Assembly: GCA_921293015.1 (NCBI GenBank)
Contig: OV121096.1
Location: 9,613,000 to 9,676,999, forward strand
Direction of reading: 5' to 3'
DNA: 64,000 nucleotides
Source: Phorcus lineatus
Taxonomy: Eukaryota; Mollusca; Gastropoda; Trochida; Trochidae
In this document: positions 1-18,422 of the stretch, piece after piece
Layout: every line of letters starts with the position of its first letter
How positions within the stretch are numbered: position 1 is the stretch's first letter
Notes under the pieces: model-generated
The model's input: only the letters and a program-made list of their open reading frames with translations
What the model was told of the DNA's origin: nothing
The model's database searches: none
Made by a program: the position numbers and the translations under genes

Positions 1-270
1 AAAAAAATGTGAAGAGGTCTCAAACTTCACGATTCATATTACGGATTATATTCTTGACAAAGTTATTGACTGATTGATTTCCTTTATTGGTTCTGCCTGA
101 CACCGGTAAGTGTTAACTAATGGTGATGTGGGCTCATCAATTTCCTCTTCTACTCGGATTTTCGACTTCCTCTCCTACACAGCAAACCATTGGCGCCTGT
201 CAGGGGAGGGGCGAGATGGTCAACCCTGAAGCGTTGGGGGCGTGACTAAAAGATTGGAAATCATAGCTCT

Positions 271-277
271 CATAAAT
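271..277 (+). promoter_or_regulatory. TATA-like box of the IGFBP-domain gene
   Basis: An ATAAATA-like element lies about 170 bases upstream of the chosen start codon. It would place transcription initiation near 295-305. No clear initiator is visible, so this is a weak inference from position and sequence. Confidence 0.35.
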
Positions 278-302
278 AGAACCGACTCAATGTCCAGATC
301 GC

Positions 303-439
303 ATGTAGCTCACTTGACGCCGCTTCAACAAATGGCAGAATTTCTGTTTCTGTGACCGTGTTAATACAACAGCTGCCTCTTTGTTGTATGACCGATCAAG
401 TCCGTGGCTACCGAGGTAAAGGAAGCGCTACTTCTTGCG

Positions 440-459
<20 letters not shown>
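303..459 (+). other. Upstream AUGs/short uORFs in the IGFBP leader
   Basis: If transcription starts near the TATA-like box, the leader carries several AUGs before the main start: an AUG-stop at 303-308, an 8-codon uORF at 332-355, and a 24-codon uORF at 388-459 that overlaps the main AUG (440) in another frame. Such uORFs often lower translation of the main frame. Whether they are in the mature leader depends on the true start site. Confidence 0.3.
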
Positions 460-7203
<6,744 letters not shown>

Positions 7204-7515
7204 GGAGTATGTGTACTTCCGTTGACGTCATAAGACCGGACGAACTCCGCAGAGTTGATTAGGATGAGACGAGTGTCGAGTAATTACTGTGAAGATAATG
7301 AAATATTGACATTAGAACTAGTCATGAGCTTATCTTGTTAACTATAAAGAATATTCGTTTATGAGAGTATGATAATCATCGAACATATAAGGCTAAGTAG
7401 TATGCAGTCCGAAAATATTATTCGTTAAAATTATTTGTTAATCAAACGAGTATTGAGTCATTGATACTGATATTCCTGTCAACCTACACGTTACTTAACT
7501 GTTAAAGTTTTTTTT

Positions 7516-7521
7516 AATAAA
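7516..7521 (+). other. Polyadenylation signal AATAAA downstream of IGFBP exon 2
   Basis: This is a canonical AATAAA about 310 bases after the predicted stop. Other AATAAA hexamers follow further downstream (near 7951 and 8000), so the exact 3' end is not fixed. Confidence 0.4.
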
Positions 7522-10246
7522 TACCTTATGTTAACATGTTAACTTTGCACACATAAAACGTTACGTTGTAACATTCCATCTGTCCATTGAATGAAATCTG
7601 ATTATGCGACTTGTTTCCAGATTCCAACGTTTCTTCCTGTCAAACCGCCTCGTTAAATTAAAAATGCATGTTGTATATGTGTTGTTTAAATATCTTCACA
7701 TTTCGTACAAATCAGACGGAAACTGATTTAAAATCATATATCTTTAACTTAGAATAATTTGAAACTCATTTAACGAGAATTATTCTTGTAACGGTTAATT
7801 GAAATGTCAGACTGTGGGACATTCACTGAAGAGAGCTCTCTGTCATTAAATGAAGCTATTAAAGGTTGTCATGGAGAACCGAAAGTTAACCTGTTCCGGA
7901 TCTTGTGACAACCAATGCTTTAATCGAAGACATAAATTATTGAAACAATTAGTAATAAATAATTAACCTGAATGAACTGTCGCTTTAAGAATGAGTTCAA
8001 TAAAGGAGTGAATCATTGTTGATTATAGTTGTTGTTTTTTTTTAAGTCAAAGTATTGTAAATGATTTTGTTTCAGAATAAAATCTTTTTCGTTCACGGTG
8101 AGGAGGTATATAAAACCGACACTGCACTAAATCTCAGAAACATGATTAGGCCACTCACGTTTCAAGTGATGATGATACGGAATTTTCTGAATATCCCATT
8201 AAGCTTTTTTCATTTTAAACCGGACGTCTATACATTTCCGCCACTCTTTATTTACAGATAAACTGAATTCTCGTCCTTTGTACATGTATATATTGATAAT
8301 AGTAATTCTTCATTATCCTTCGTACAACACTCTTTCACCACATCAGCTCAAAGTAAATGCCTAACCTCTGTTAGAGTATGGGCACTTCCTTGGCTTCGTC
8401 CACAGAAAAATGAAGCATAAACAACTACCTACGAAATTTCAGTCATTGTAAACTCTTATTATATTGAAAACTTGCCTGTCGTTCCGCAATGTCATTGAAA
8501 GGAAGTCATAATTTTGCTCCACTACGTAAAAATCGTAATTAATTTAGATTGGTTGTCAACGAGGCCTATGCCATGATTCTGTCGCTATAAATAAGATGAC
8601 TCAAAGTACGAAGTGCACAGTCTAAAAATTACTTTGTATACAGCCTCGATTGTCCGTTTCTATCACGAGATACGCTCGTATTGAAACAGAGGTTAGGTCA
8701 GGATATTCGTCATGAGCAACCTTTGTCGGAAGAACATGTTAGTACAAATACACACATATGCCACAACGCACCCCAAATTAAAGCATTGTTCTGTCCTTCA
8801 ATCCTGAGCATCAAGCGAGGAAGCAACAACCATCCTATATCGTGATTTGGGTATGACGTGGACGGGAATCCAACCTTGGTCCTTCAGTTGTTGATCGGAC
8901 ACTCAATACCTATTATATATTAGAATACATGACAATTCTAGTTAGTTGTGATCGTATTCTCAGTATTTAAAACAGAGCAAAGAGTTATTTTAGATGAGTC
9001 ATTTTTAGGTCCAGTCAACTAGGTACGGGCCATCCATCTTCATTCGGAAACAACACAAGATCTTAAAATTATTTGAGAACGCTGACCCTGTTATCAGTCA
9101 AATCTGGATCAAGAGGATCAAGTCTTGAGTACCTGTGTGTCGACAATATCTCTCTAGAATTATAGCTAAAGCGACGAACAAAGTGACACCCAGTTTTCCC
9201 CACAACTCGCACCTGTCTCCATCACTGGCTTATTTAAAGCTTGCTGCAGGGCGCCAAAATTCGTTGTTTGTCGATAACCCGTTTATTAAAAGTCTATAAT
9301 CTCTCCCGCCTCTTTAAAAACCGAAAGCTTACTTCAACTTTTGATTTCTCCAATTTATGATTATTAGAAATATATCAAGAGTTCAGCATCTTTGTATTTG
9401 TTGTCGTGAAACGTGTTAGTGCAACATCATCCACATTGCTCCCAGTCCACCCAGCTGTTTAAATGGACAACTTAGATTGCTTTTGGGGTCAATGTGGCGG
9501 CGCTTTATAACTACTTTGAAAAAAAATCCCTCGGGTGACCATAAAGAAGGTATTGGTACGAGCAAATAGCGCCATACAAATATCTACGTGATTATTACAT
9601 GTAATATTATTGGTAATTATTATTGCTGAGAATTATAATCATTCGATTGCATCAAAATAAAGTTTAACTGAGTGCAAATGTCCCCACAAGCCCTCAATTA
9701 GAAATTTGACCGCACGAATTCATGCTATAGTGCCTATAAGCAGTCGCAAATAAACAACTGTCATTCGTTTGTCAATATAATTGGCACACAAGGGTTTTGG
9801 GACTGAATAGACCATTCTATTAATAATTCTCTTAATAATGGCGCAAGATATCGATGTGTGTACCGTCCATATATATATAACCTTCGAATATTCATTGTTA
9901 ACAGGACTTTGGATCACTGTTTGGAAACATGATTGTCCAGATAGTGAGCCTCTAGAATTTAGCCAAAATTGTTTTTTCTTCCTAAATTTCGTGTAAATTT
10001 GAAAAATACATGTTTTACAACGTATAAAAACAATACATGATTGCTTAAGTCTTGATTTTTTGTACAAACAGTGATTCGCAACCAATACTCAACATACATG
10101 CATAAAAATTATTCATTCACAACATAAGGTGCGTTAGTTCAGCAGAGTCGAAGTCCACATGGAGGGTAGGGCGTCCGTTGTCCGTCAGTCCTTCCTTCCG
10201 TAAACCGCGGACTCTAGAAGAAGAATATAAATGTTGTGCACAGATA

Positions 10247-10312
10247 TCTAGTTAAAACTAGCTGTAATATAATACAACCCGAGGTCTTTTAATACAGCTA
10301 GTTTTAACGAGA
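10247..10312. repeat. Short inverted repeat (hairpin)
   Basis: The 22 bases at 10247-10268 are the near-perfect reverse complement of 10291-10312 (core GTTAAAACTAGCTGTA), with a 22-base loop. It may be a small MITE or an RNA hairpin. There is no coding content. Confidence 0.65.
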
Positions 10313-10890
10313 TTGTGTTGACAGGTACCACGGTCATTATTGGATTATTTTTGCAAAATTTGTACTTATAAGGGAAACAGAGCCACTCTTATTTTCTTGA
10401 AATGTTTTCCCCTTAAAGAAAAGGATTATAAAGCTGAATTGTAATTTGCATAATCCTTAACATTATCGTCTTATCTCTCGTGCCAAATATTGGCATGATG
10501 AAATAGACAGAAGCGGTCATATTTTCTTAATTCCGATTTCCTTAGATTGAATTACTCCAATTTCAGCAATATATCGTTGCATGTGACAATAGATTCACCA
10601 CTTTAAGTTTCCCAATTTCCCAATAAATTTTCGGTCATGTTGTTGAATAAGTAATATCTTATCTCCCCACTCCTTGAAAGTAAGGTGAATCAGCTCCGTT
10701 ATCTTAAAGGAATTGAGATTTATGAGGTCATCACCCAGATTATAGTTTTTAAAAAAACTGCTAAGAATATAACTCCTGTAAAACGATAAACACTAAAAGA
10801 ATCTATATAGTCTAACAGCTGTTATTTCCTAGTATAAGCGGAATTCGACACTGGCTGAATTAGCTGAAAGAATATTTTTAAAACACGCGA

Positions 10891-11004
10891 TTGGATTCCC
10901 TCCTGTGACCGGAAATGGAAAGTGGGATCCGTCTACGAGCAAAGTGTGTTTTTGTTTAACAACGAAACCGGTCTTACCATTTCCGGGAACAGGAAAGAAT
11001 CCAA
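10891..11004. repeat. Imperfect inverted repeat, 34-bp arms
   Basis: The arms 10891-10924 and 10971-11004 pair over about 34 bases with roughly six mismatches (shared start TTGGATTC, shared core CCGGAAATGG), around a 46-base loop. The symmetry fits a short palindromic mobile element. A structured RNA is an alternative. Confidence 0.65.
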
Positions 11005-11290
11005 GATGGCGTACTTTGTGATACATTCATGAATAGATAGATCAGTATGTATATATACTGATGCCTAACGCCATGATGTCATCTTTATCAGGAACAGTAT
11101 TAAAGATAAGTGTTCACACCAAAATGGGTATTAATGATTATATTATCAAAACGTTGCCTTTTTATTTGCACCTGACATATACGACCAATAGGATCATGAC
11201 ATACACGTTTGACATATGAGAAAACGTTTCTTACTTACATCTTCAGAATTTACGTACATAAACATATTATAAGAATAATCAACAAGTTGC

Positions 11291-11401
11291 GAGGAATAAC
11301 GGTTTATCTGTCCTGAGTGGATTTTTGTTATAGATTCCGAGCTTTGGCGAGGAAGATATATCACACTAATTCACGAGGGGCAGACAAAAACCGTAATTCC
11401 G
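11291..11401. repeat. Imperfect inverted repeat with about 22-bp arms
   Basis: GGAATAACGGTTT at the left is mirrored by AAAACCGTAATTCC at the right, with further pairing of CTGTCC/GGGCAG. The size is about 110 bp, so it looks like a small fold-back element. Confidence 0.5.
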
Positions 11402-12040
11402 AGCTCCGAGTTGGTTATTTTTTTTCTTACCCAAGTTCTGTCAGCCAATCAGATCTCGAGTTATTTTTTATTTGAAGTAAGAACTTGAATGTTTTATAAT
11501 CATTCGTATCCCGTCGATCTTGTCCCATGATGCACAGTTAGGGAGTAAATTCAACAACAATTTTGTAATCTTGTTTTAAGAGAATTGAAATTGTTCCGTG
11601 TAAAGCTTATATCCTCAATGCGATTAGAATTTAGATAGTATATGCTTGATCTCAACTCAAAGAAATGTTAATGTAAAACAACGGAGGCAACCATATATTA
11701 TTAGCATTTTCATACAAGGAAATTCAGAATTTAACGACGTCAAAATGTCAACAAAATAACAGCGTTCATAAAGAAAATATCAGGTTTGCATTGTAACTTA
11801 ATGTTTGTTTTAATCATATGATAAGACATTGATCTTTCAAAACATGTCTGACAAACAAGACATTAATGTAATAAGAGAAATATTCATTTAAGCGAAATAA
11901 CCTTTGTTTCAAGAAAACAGTTGTTCAAATTCAATGATATGAGGATAAAGAACGTGAGCATTTTTTATCTCAACCTTTGATTAATGAGTTAATTGGTCGT
12001 TCTAAATTCTAAAAGCGGTACAGATGAATGGAGCTGATGT

Positions 12041-12290
12041 GATTTCGCCATTTATGCCGTTTTCAAAAGAATATCTCTAATATCACGGCTGCTAGTATAA
12101 GGGCAGGGAGAAAGCCAGCAACACTAATGTTGATGTGCATTGCATTGAAACCTTCGAGCATCGACTGTAACTAGCGAAGCGTGGATGTTACTACGCTGAA
12201 ACTCAATGTAGTATTGCACCCATACCTTAATGCGGAAATCGATCTGAGGATCTATTTATCGCTAACCACTGCGCTGCCCCGCCCCCGGCA
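12041..12290 (-). mobile_element. SINE copy 1 (tRNA-headed family)
   Basis: This block (ATCACGGCTGCTAGTAT..., GGGAGAAAGCCAGCAACACT, ending GCTAACCACTGCGCTGCCCC) shares its central part with copies at 55330-55660 and 60112-60245. The right end corresponds to a tRNA-like head read from the minus strand. Gastropod SINEs have a comparable layout. The copy is diverged. Confidence 0.65.
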
Positions 12291-12404
12291 CGAAAGAATG
12301 AAACAAAGTGACCACATCGTCGAGTTGAATTTTGGTAATTCTTTTGGTAATAAAACTATACTAGAAGAACAAAATAATTGTGCATTGCATGTGTTTGACA
12401 TGCT

Positions 12405-13729
12405 CCATCTCACCCAACCTCACCTCACATTTTTCTTCATTTGCTGATAGTTCTCAAGTCTTGGCAGCACTGGCAGCTGGAAATAGTAAAAAGTAAACGG
12501 CAGTGTCAGTGAATCTACATTTAAAGTAGTTAATCATTCATTAAATCGGCAAAATAATGTAATGAAAAGATCAAATAATAAAATACGAATATTTAAAATC
12601 TGTTTTTCACATGCTATAAACGTAAATATTTTCTGCTTAAAATAACTCCAATTTCCCTTACATCATAGAGTGTAAAACATCAGAAACACATTGGGCAACT
12701 GCTATGGCAGTTTCGTAAAATATTCAGTTGTTGAAGATTAGCACGTCCGATTTAAACTACGTTTTGGAACTACTCTACAGGAAGGCAGGTACGCAGATAT
12801 ATTTTAATTATAAGTTTATGATAAGTTTTACTACGCAATTTAAAAAAAAATTAGAAACGGAATATAGATAATACATGTAAAATGGTGCCACTGAAGATAG
12901 GTTACAAGAGACTACCATAGATTTTGATAATTAGGTTAGAAATAAGTTTCTCCTCACAATTGTTTAATATACAAATATAAAATTAATAATATAGATATAG
13001 AGGGAGCCAACAAAAATAAGTTATAAAGGACTTCCAAATAACTGGATATAAAAATTAGAAGTAATGTTTTTGTAACACCGTGACTTCTTCTAAATATAAT
13101 TATAAAATTTCAGAGATATTGTTAAGACACCAATATGGGTTATTACTGCACATATTTTGTTTTTGCGGAAACGAAATTTCTTGACACATTACAAGCACTG
13201 TTTGATGCCTTAAACACTGTTGAATTCAAATTAAATCTGCCTCGAATAAAGTGCACTTCCTGTCATTTCAGATCATCAAGAAATAATTCACAAACTTAGT
13301 ACCCGAAAACAACAAACTTTTATTGCAGCCTGAGGTTATTCTCTCATTGTAATTAGATAAATGTTTAGTTATATACTTTGATGTCAGTTTGAATTGTACT
13401 TATCATTGGCCCATGTGTCTAGCTGCACTTAGTTGTTTTGTAAAGCATTACACGTGTTGATGTGACATTGATTAAATTGAAACGTCAGAAAATAATTGTA
13501 AACTCTTGTCATCATTTCAGGTATGAATAAATCAGCCCGTACAGGATGAATAAAACTGATGTTTACCATTGTTAGTTCTCTTCATTATTTCAGTCCGTAC
13601 TCAAAGTACGCAATTCAAAACCAAATTTCAATCTTTCATTAAGTATGCACACTTCCTAATCGTGAACTGAATTTTTTAACAATGTCACGCTATCATATGA
13701 AATAGGCAGGCTGCCACAATCAGATCTAA
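12405..13729. repeat. Partial duplication unit R0, lacking the LINE insertion
   Basis: From CCTCACCTCACATTT onward this segment is homologous to 24080-25282 and 33760-34952, the regions downstream of protease genes A and B. It ends at the insertion site of the 4.7 kb TIR transposon, and the homology resumes at 18423. At about 13691-13706 it carries the empty site for the LINE present at 25283 and 34953. It marks the left edge of the tandem array. No protease gene is found to its left. Confidence 0.85.
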
Positions 13730-13947
13730 AGCCCAACTCACACTACGCACGATTTGATCGTACTGGTATCGTATTGTTGTTTTTACGATCTGTTATGTGA
13801 ACACGGTTTCTGTGCGTGAGGTACACGATGTGGGTACAATTATTGCACGAAAGATCACGATTCAAACACGGTCGGAACACAATCAACACAAACTTAACAC
13901 AACGCTTTCACGATGAAATCACGAATGGTGTGAGACTAATGCACGAT

Positions 13948-14416
13948 TTTAAAGAGCCACTCCATAATTTTCATAACATATTATTTACCTTTGATACAAA
14001 CCCAAATGTCATGTGGTGATATAACATCTTAACTTTTCACGTCTAAAAACATATATATGACAAATACTGGTTTTCCATGAAAACATCTAAAACAGCCTAA
14101 TAAATGCACAGAGCTGTAGCTATCATGTTCAATATACTTGAATACTAATAATATAACCTAACAAACACTATCAACTCCTAACTGCCCTCCTGGCTGTTTA
14201 AGATAAGTCTCCAAAATTACGTTTAACTATTTGACGCGCGCTACTGTCCGGTTTTCGATCATAATTGCGAGGTTCTACCGTAATATTGTCACTGTAAAAC
14301 AACAATAAGTTTTAAAATGTGTCTTTTTGGTAACGGTCGATACTTCGCGATCAAATGACACCATTGATTACGTTTGGCATATATGACTCCCACAACTCAC
14401 AGAGTGGCTCTTTAAA
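13948..14416. mobile_element. Nested MITE with TTTAAA-GAGCCACTC inverted ends
   Basis: TTTAAAGAGCCACTC at 13948-13962 and GAGTGGCTCTTTAAA at 14402-14416 are perfect 15-bp inverted repeats around about 440 bp with no ORF. It lies inside the left subterminal region of the 4.7 kb transposon, so it is younger than that element. A related interior (GCGCGC...TGTCCGG.TTTCG) is recognisable near 53450. Confidence 0.75.
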
Positions 14417-15084
14417 TAATTTATGCAAAGGCAAAAGAGGTTAACCATCGCTTTTCATGATCAGTGTAGAATTGTAATTCATCCTGTGCTGCATTGCAGC
14501 TATGAAATACAATGTCTCTGCGATAAAGATATGAGAGCATATATTACTAAATCTAACATTATCTTCGGACAATCTTCCTGAGTTTTTCATTCATCTTCTG
14601 GCAATTCTGGCTTTATGCAAATAACTACCGACGGTGTTTCACAGGCATTAGTTTTGATTTAATGCAGTTGAATTTGCAGACCACGTAAGGAAGTTTACTT
14701 CTTAACATCGAGAAACTTGTCAAGTCGTTGGATAATTGAGGACATCACGATTCGCTTCCTACCGAATAATGAAAACATACGCATTTCATGCTAGTCATCA
14801 CATTCCCTTGATCAATTTGAATATCGAGCGGCCATTTTCGAATGTTCGGTCATTAATTGTTATCATTCCAAAAACGTGAGTCTGTGGTAAAAATCAGTTG
14901 TGCTCATCGGATATTAATTTTATCTTGTAACTGGATGTCTATCGTAGGGTAAAATATTCATAGAAATTGAGTTTTATATTAGCTAGTAGTGTTAGTGTGA
15001 GAAAGTTTCGTATGTTTCCTAGTAGGTTTCGCTGCTCTAATCAGAATTAGATGGTAGAATACGGTAGGTATAGGTTTTAAAAGG

Positions 15085-15450
15085 GACGATCGCCTTTGCC
15101 CGCTTTGTATTATACATGTATCTTATATTGAAAACGAATACCATTTTTGTTTATAGAATGCTCTTTTTATAAGAAATTCAGAAATGATATTCTGCCAGAA
15201 TATTTCAGAACATATCCTTCAGGATTAAAGCTGGCCCAATTATTTACATCAAAGGATATTTTTGTCAATAACTGCCTTATTTCTTGTTATGAAAAAAGAA
15301 ACAGATTTCTGTCAAGCGTTGTAACCGAGACTAACTAACTAGTTGACAGTGATGTGTTGATAATGTATCATGGTGCTTTCATGTATACCAAAATCCTGTA
15401 TGACTTCGTGTATAATGGGCCTGTGGCCTTTACTGACTTAACTCTCTCTC
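15085..15450 (+). mobile_element. Non-LTR retrotransposon 3' remnant
   Basis: The sequence encodes LCPLC..., IENEYHF, then one frameshift, then ECSFYKKFRNDILPEY and about 45 further codons to a stop near 15338. This is the usual C-terminal zinc-like motif of mollusc non-LTR ORF2 (C..C...E.EYHF...C.FY...R). The GGGCCTGTGGCCTTTACTGA-type 3' tail follows at 15417. It is 5'-truncated and frame-broken. Confidence 0.65.
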
Positions 15451-16221
15451 TCATTAATACCTTACCATCGTTTGTGCTGACATGTTGACTGAAAGTAAGA
15501 TACGCGAAGCACACTTGACGGGAAACGCTCTTATTTGTGCAAGTTCAATCTAATATCGTGTAACGATTGTATCGTGATCGTACACTAATCGTGTGATTCC
15601 GTGTTCTGCACGAGCTGTCATCGTGGTCCTTAAAGATCGGGTGAAATGCCCTATGGTCGATTTCGGAAATCGTTGAAAGGGATTACAATTTGACGTGGGC
15701 TCAACTTTAAATTTCTGAAATCGGCCGCTAAACAACATAATTACGGCTTTGTAATTTAATTGCCTAATTACGACCGGCGAGCAGAACCTGAAAGGCCCCG
15801 TGGTCACTGAAGCGTGAATCTTTCGTGACGTGCTAGTTGGCATATCATCATTCGCTCGTTATGTAAAACAACACTAGCCGATAGTAAATCTCACAGTTTA
15901 ACTGTCGGTTTTACCTGCTAAACGTTATCCAAACAACTCAAACCTTAAAGGAATCTATTGTTTAATTCATTGTCTGGATGTTTCTATTTTTGCAAGCGCA
16001 AGACCCTGATTAAATACGATGCTGTGTGCACTTTCCTACGGAATGTTTTTCAAAGTCACGACCCTGCGCCATGTTGTCATAGTTATAAGATTGCGCTAAC
16101 GCGTGAGATCCCGGAAGTATTTCTTACATGAACTATGCTCACTTATTGGACATTATATTGAGGGATGCACCGGCATCCTTATTCCCATAAAAATATAACC
16201 TTTATTAAGTATTAACGCATA

Positions 16222-16422
16222 ATGTCCACCAGCTATTCAGAAAGCGAGATATCGTTATCTATGGAATGTGTCTCATCATGTTCAGAAACGCTAATTTCAA
16301 TTGACGGGGACGATACTTTTCCTTACTTATATGAGCCAAATGACAGTTCGAGTGGCTCAGAAACAGAAGAGACGACAAGCAATCAAAACCGAGACAGATT
16401 GAACAACATCGACTGGTTTTAA
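16222..16422 (+). CDS. Small acidic ORF resembling the leader of P2X7-ballast-type domain proteins
   Basis: A 66-codon ORF with an ATG start. Residues 1-50 are acidic and Ser-rich and contain PYLYEPNDSSSGSETEE. The end reads RDRLNNIDWF and stop. From general family knowledge, stand-alone proteins with the cysteine-rich P2X7 C-terminal (ballast) domain often have a PY.FEP motif and an acidic stretch, then 'RLgNtDWC' at the domain start. Here the frame stops where the first domain cysteine would be. It lies inside the 4.7 kb transposon. It could be a truncated captured gene or an accessory ORF of the element. The match is from memory only, so confidence is modest. Confidence 0.35.
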   Translation: MSTSYSESEISLSMECVSSCSETLISIDGDDTFPYLYEPNDSSSGSETEETTSNQNRDRLNNIDWF

Positions 16423-16790
16423 TTTCTTTTGGCATTTTCAATTTAATTTTTATGCTATTACAACAAAACTCAGAATTTACTATTAATGCTAAATTGCATT
16501 GGACTGATTATTTTAAAAAACAATTCTCCATTATATTTATATATTTTTTCAGTCAACATAAATAATTAAAAAAAATTTGAATGTATTATTGACCATGGAT
16601 TATTTGAATATGATATCCATATTTTTATGTATTTTGGCGTTCACACAATTTTCTAAATGTAATGTAGGCATGTAGTGTATGGTGAGTGAGACATTATTGT
16701 TGATATCGTCGTAAGAATAGCTAAGTGGAAGTCAAATCCTGACACATTTGTAGGTCATACATCATAAATGTACATCCAAAGATAATTTCC

Positions 16791-17234
16791 TGGGTCCCGT
16801 TGCACAAAACTCTAAGGTAGCCTTAAGTCACTAAGGTTAACCTTGAATTTAAGTTGTTCATCAATTACGTCTGCCAAATGTTTTCACAACAATCAAATTG
16901 GTTTAACTAGTTTGTTTGTTTTTTATGACACACAGGTGGCCGTTATGTAATCCTATCGTATTCAATTTCAATTCTTGATTTAATGGTCTCTAATTATACC
17001 TTTTGAATTTTAACGCCTCGGACCCGCCAAGCGGAATATATGTCCTGTCATAATGGCGTAACTCTTGGCATTCGACTGGTACTTAGTTTATTGTCACGAC
17101 GTCCAGTCATTTTGAACCAATGAACTTGTAGAATATATATTCAACCAATAAATTAAGAGAAGGAGATTTGGCTCATGCACCTCTGAGGACGATGACACAC
17201 ATTTAAAAAAGTACATCGTGAATAACGGGACCCA
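16791..17234. mobile_element. MITE-like element with TGGGTCCCGTT inverted ends
   Basis: TGGGTCCCGTT at 16791-16801 is matched by AACGGGACCCA at 17224-17234, a perfect 11-bp inverted repeat. Inside the left end, CTAAGGTAGCCTTAAG-type motifs resemble CTTAAG-rich ends seen in many animal MITEs. No coding content. No clear target duplication could be seen. Confidence 0.55.
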
Positions 17235-18422
17235 ACATTCTTTAGGATTACATAGGATGTGTCTAACGCTTGCGTCAGGTATGTTTTCATGTCATTTAAT
17301 GTTAAATTCAAAGACAGATATTGCAACACGGTGTGAGATGTTATACTAGATAAGAATATGATATGTGTTAGTTAAATACAAACGAATATTCCAATAAGTG
17401 CTAAGTTGTCATGAAAGTGAAGTGAAACAAAATTATTAGTTCTATAGTCAGAAAAAACGTTTCCACATTTGTCTCCCGTCTTTTTACAAAAATCTTCATT
17501 TTTTCGAGACAATTTATAACTTCATATCGATAAATACATGTTGTAACACTACGTGATATCCCATTGTAATTGGATCTCTCACCGACCAAGTTCTTTACCT
17601 TTTTGATATAAACCCACCCAAGAAAACCGCGTCCAAGGATTGTCACAGTCTAATTAAGATTGATTTGACGACTGAGAGGGAAAGTTGATATCATGAAGCC
17701 GTTATATATCGTATTTTGGAATTCTTTCGGTCATGCTATTGCCTCTATTTTGCTGTTGAATTAGCTTAAAAATACAGAGAAAATCAAAGGGCTGGGCTTT
17801 CAGCTGCCCACTAGCACGTCACACACTGGGCGTGGCTTCGAGTCATGCTTCGGTGATTTTGTGTAAGCGTTCGCCAGTCTCATTAGGCGGCTATCCAAAA
17901 CAGGGGTAGAAAAGATCTCCTAGTAGTCGAATTAAAGCGTATATTTTCAAATTTTTTGGCTCTATTGATTGATATAAGTGAAGCGAATACAGATACTAAT
18001 TTGTAATAATCAAATTCATGCGTTACTTCTCCTCTTTAAGTTTAGCACTGTAAGCGTTAATTTAACATGAGTACGATAAGAGTACGATTGCAAGAGGGAC
18101 AATTTATCGATCGTGTCGTGGTTGTGTGGTGGTTGTGCTGTTATCGTGTCCTAAGGCTGAAGCACGATCAACACAATCACAACACATACACTACACGATC
18201 ACCACACAATCACTACAAGATCGACACGCACACATCACGATTTTCTGAAATCCGGAACATGTTTGCGATTTGAAGTAATCGTGTTGGACAAATAGCACGA
18301 TCACTGCACGCACTGTACGTTAACCACACAATAACATCACAATAACCACACAACAACAACACGATGACTATACTACACTTTCGTACAACGATCGTAGTCG
18401 ATCGTATGTAGTGAGTTGGGCT

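Larger units (their letters stand above)
7522..12040. other. Gene-free stretch
   Basis: About 4.5 kb with no supportable gene. Open frames here are short and lack family motifs or coding bias. Three short inverted repeats are listed separately. Confidence 0.5.
13730..18422. mobile_element. 4.7-kb TIR DNA transposon, Harbinger-like target site, degenerate
   Basis: The ends are inverted copies: AGCCCAACTCAC at 13730 and GTGAGTTGGGCT ending at 18422. The paralogous sites at about 26145 and 35813 lack the insertion, which fixes the boundaries. The flanks are TAA on the left and TTA on the right, consistent with the 3-bp TWA duplications of PIF/Harbinger elements. Both subterminal regions are full of CACGAT/ATCGTG motifs, at least five on each side. 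No intact transposase is visible. The interior holds a nested MITE, a LINE remnant, a second MITE-like element and a 66-codon acidic ORF. The family assignment is an inference. An unrelated TIR superfamily is possible. Confidence 0.75.

Noticed and set aside
404..439. Upstream extension of the IGFBP frame from a GTG codon
   Set aside because: Animal genes start at ATG, and the ATG at 440 directly precedes a good signal peptide.
15550..15843. 97-codon minus-strand frame inside the TIR transposon
   Set aside because: No recognisable domain, and it includes CACGAT-type motifs. No coding support.
18067..18273. 68-codon plus-strand frame rich in Arg, His and Thr
   Set aside because: It is the translation of the CACGAT/ATCGTG subterminal repeats of the TIR transposon.
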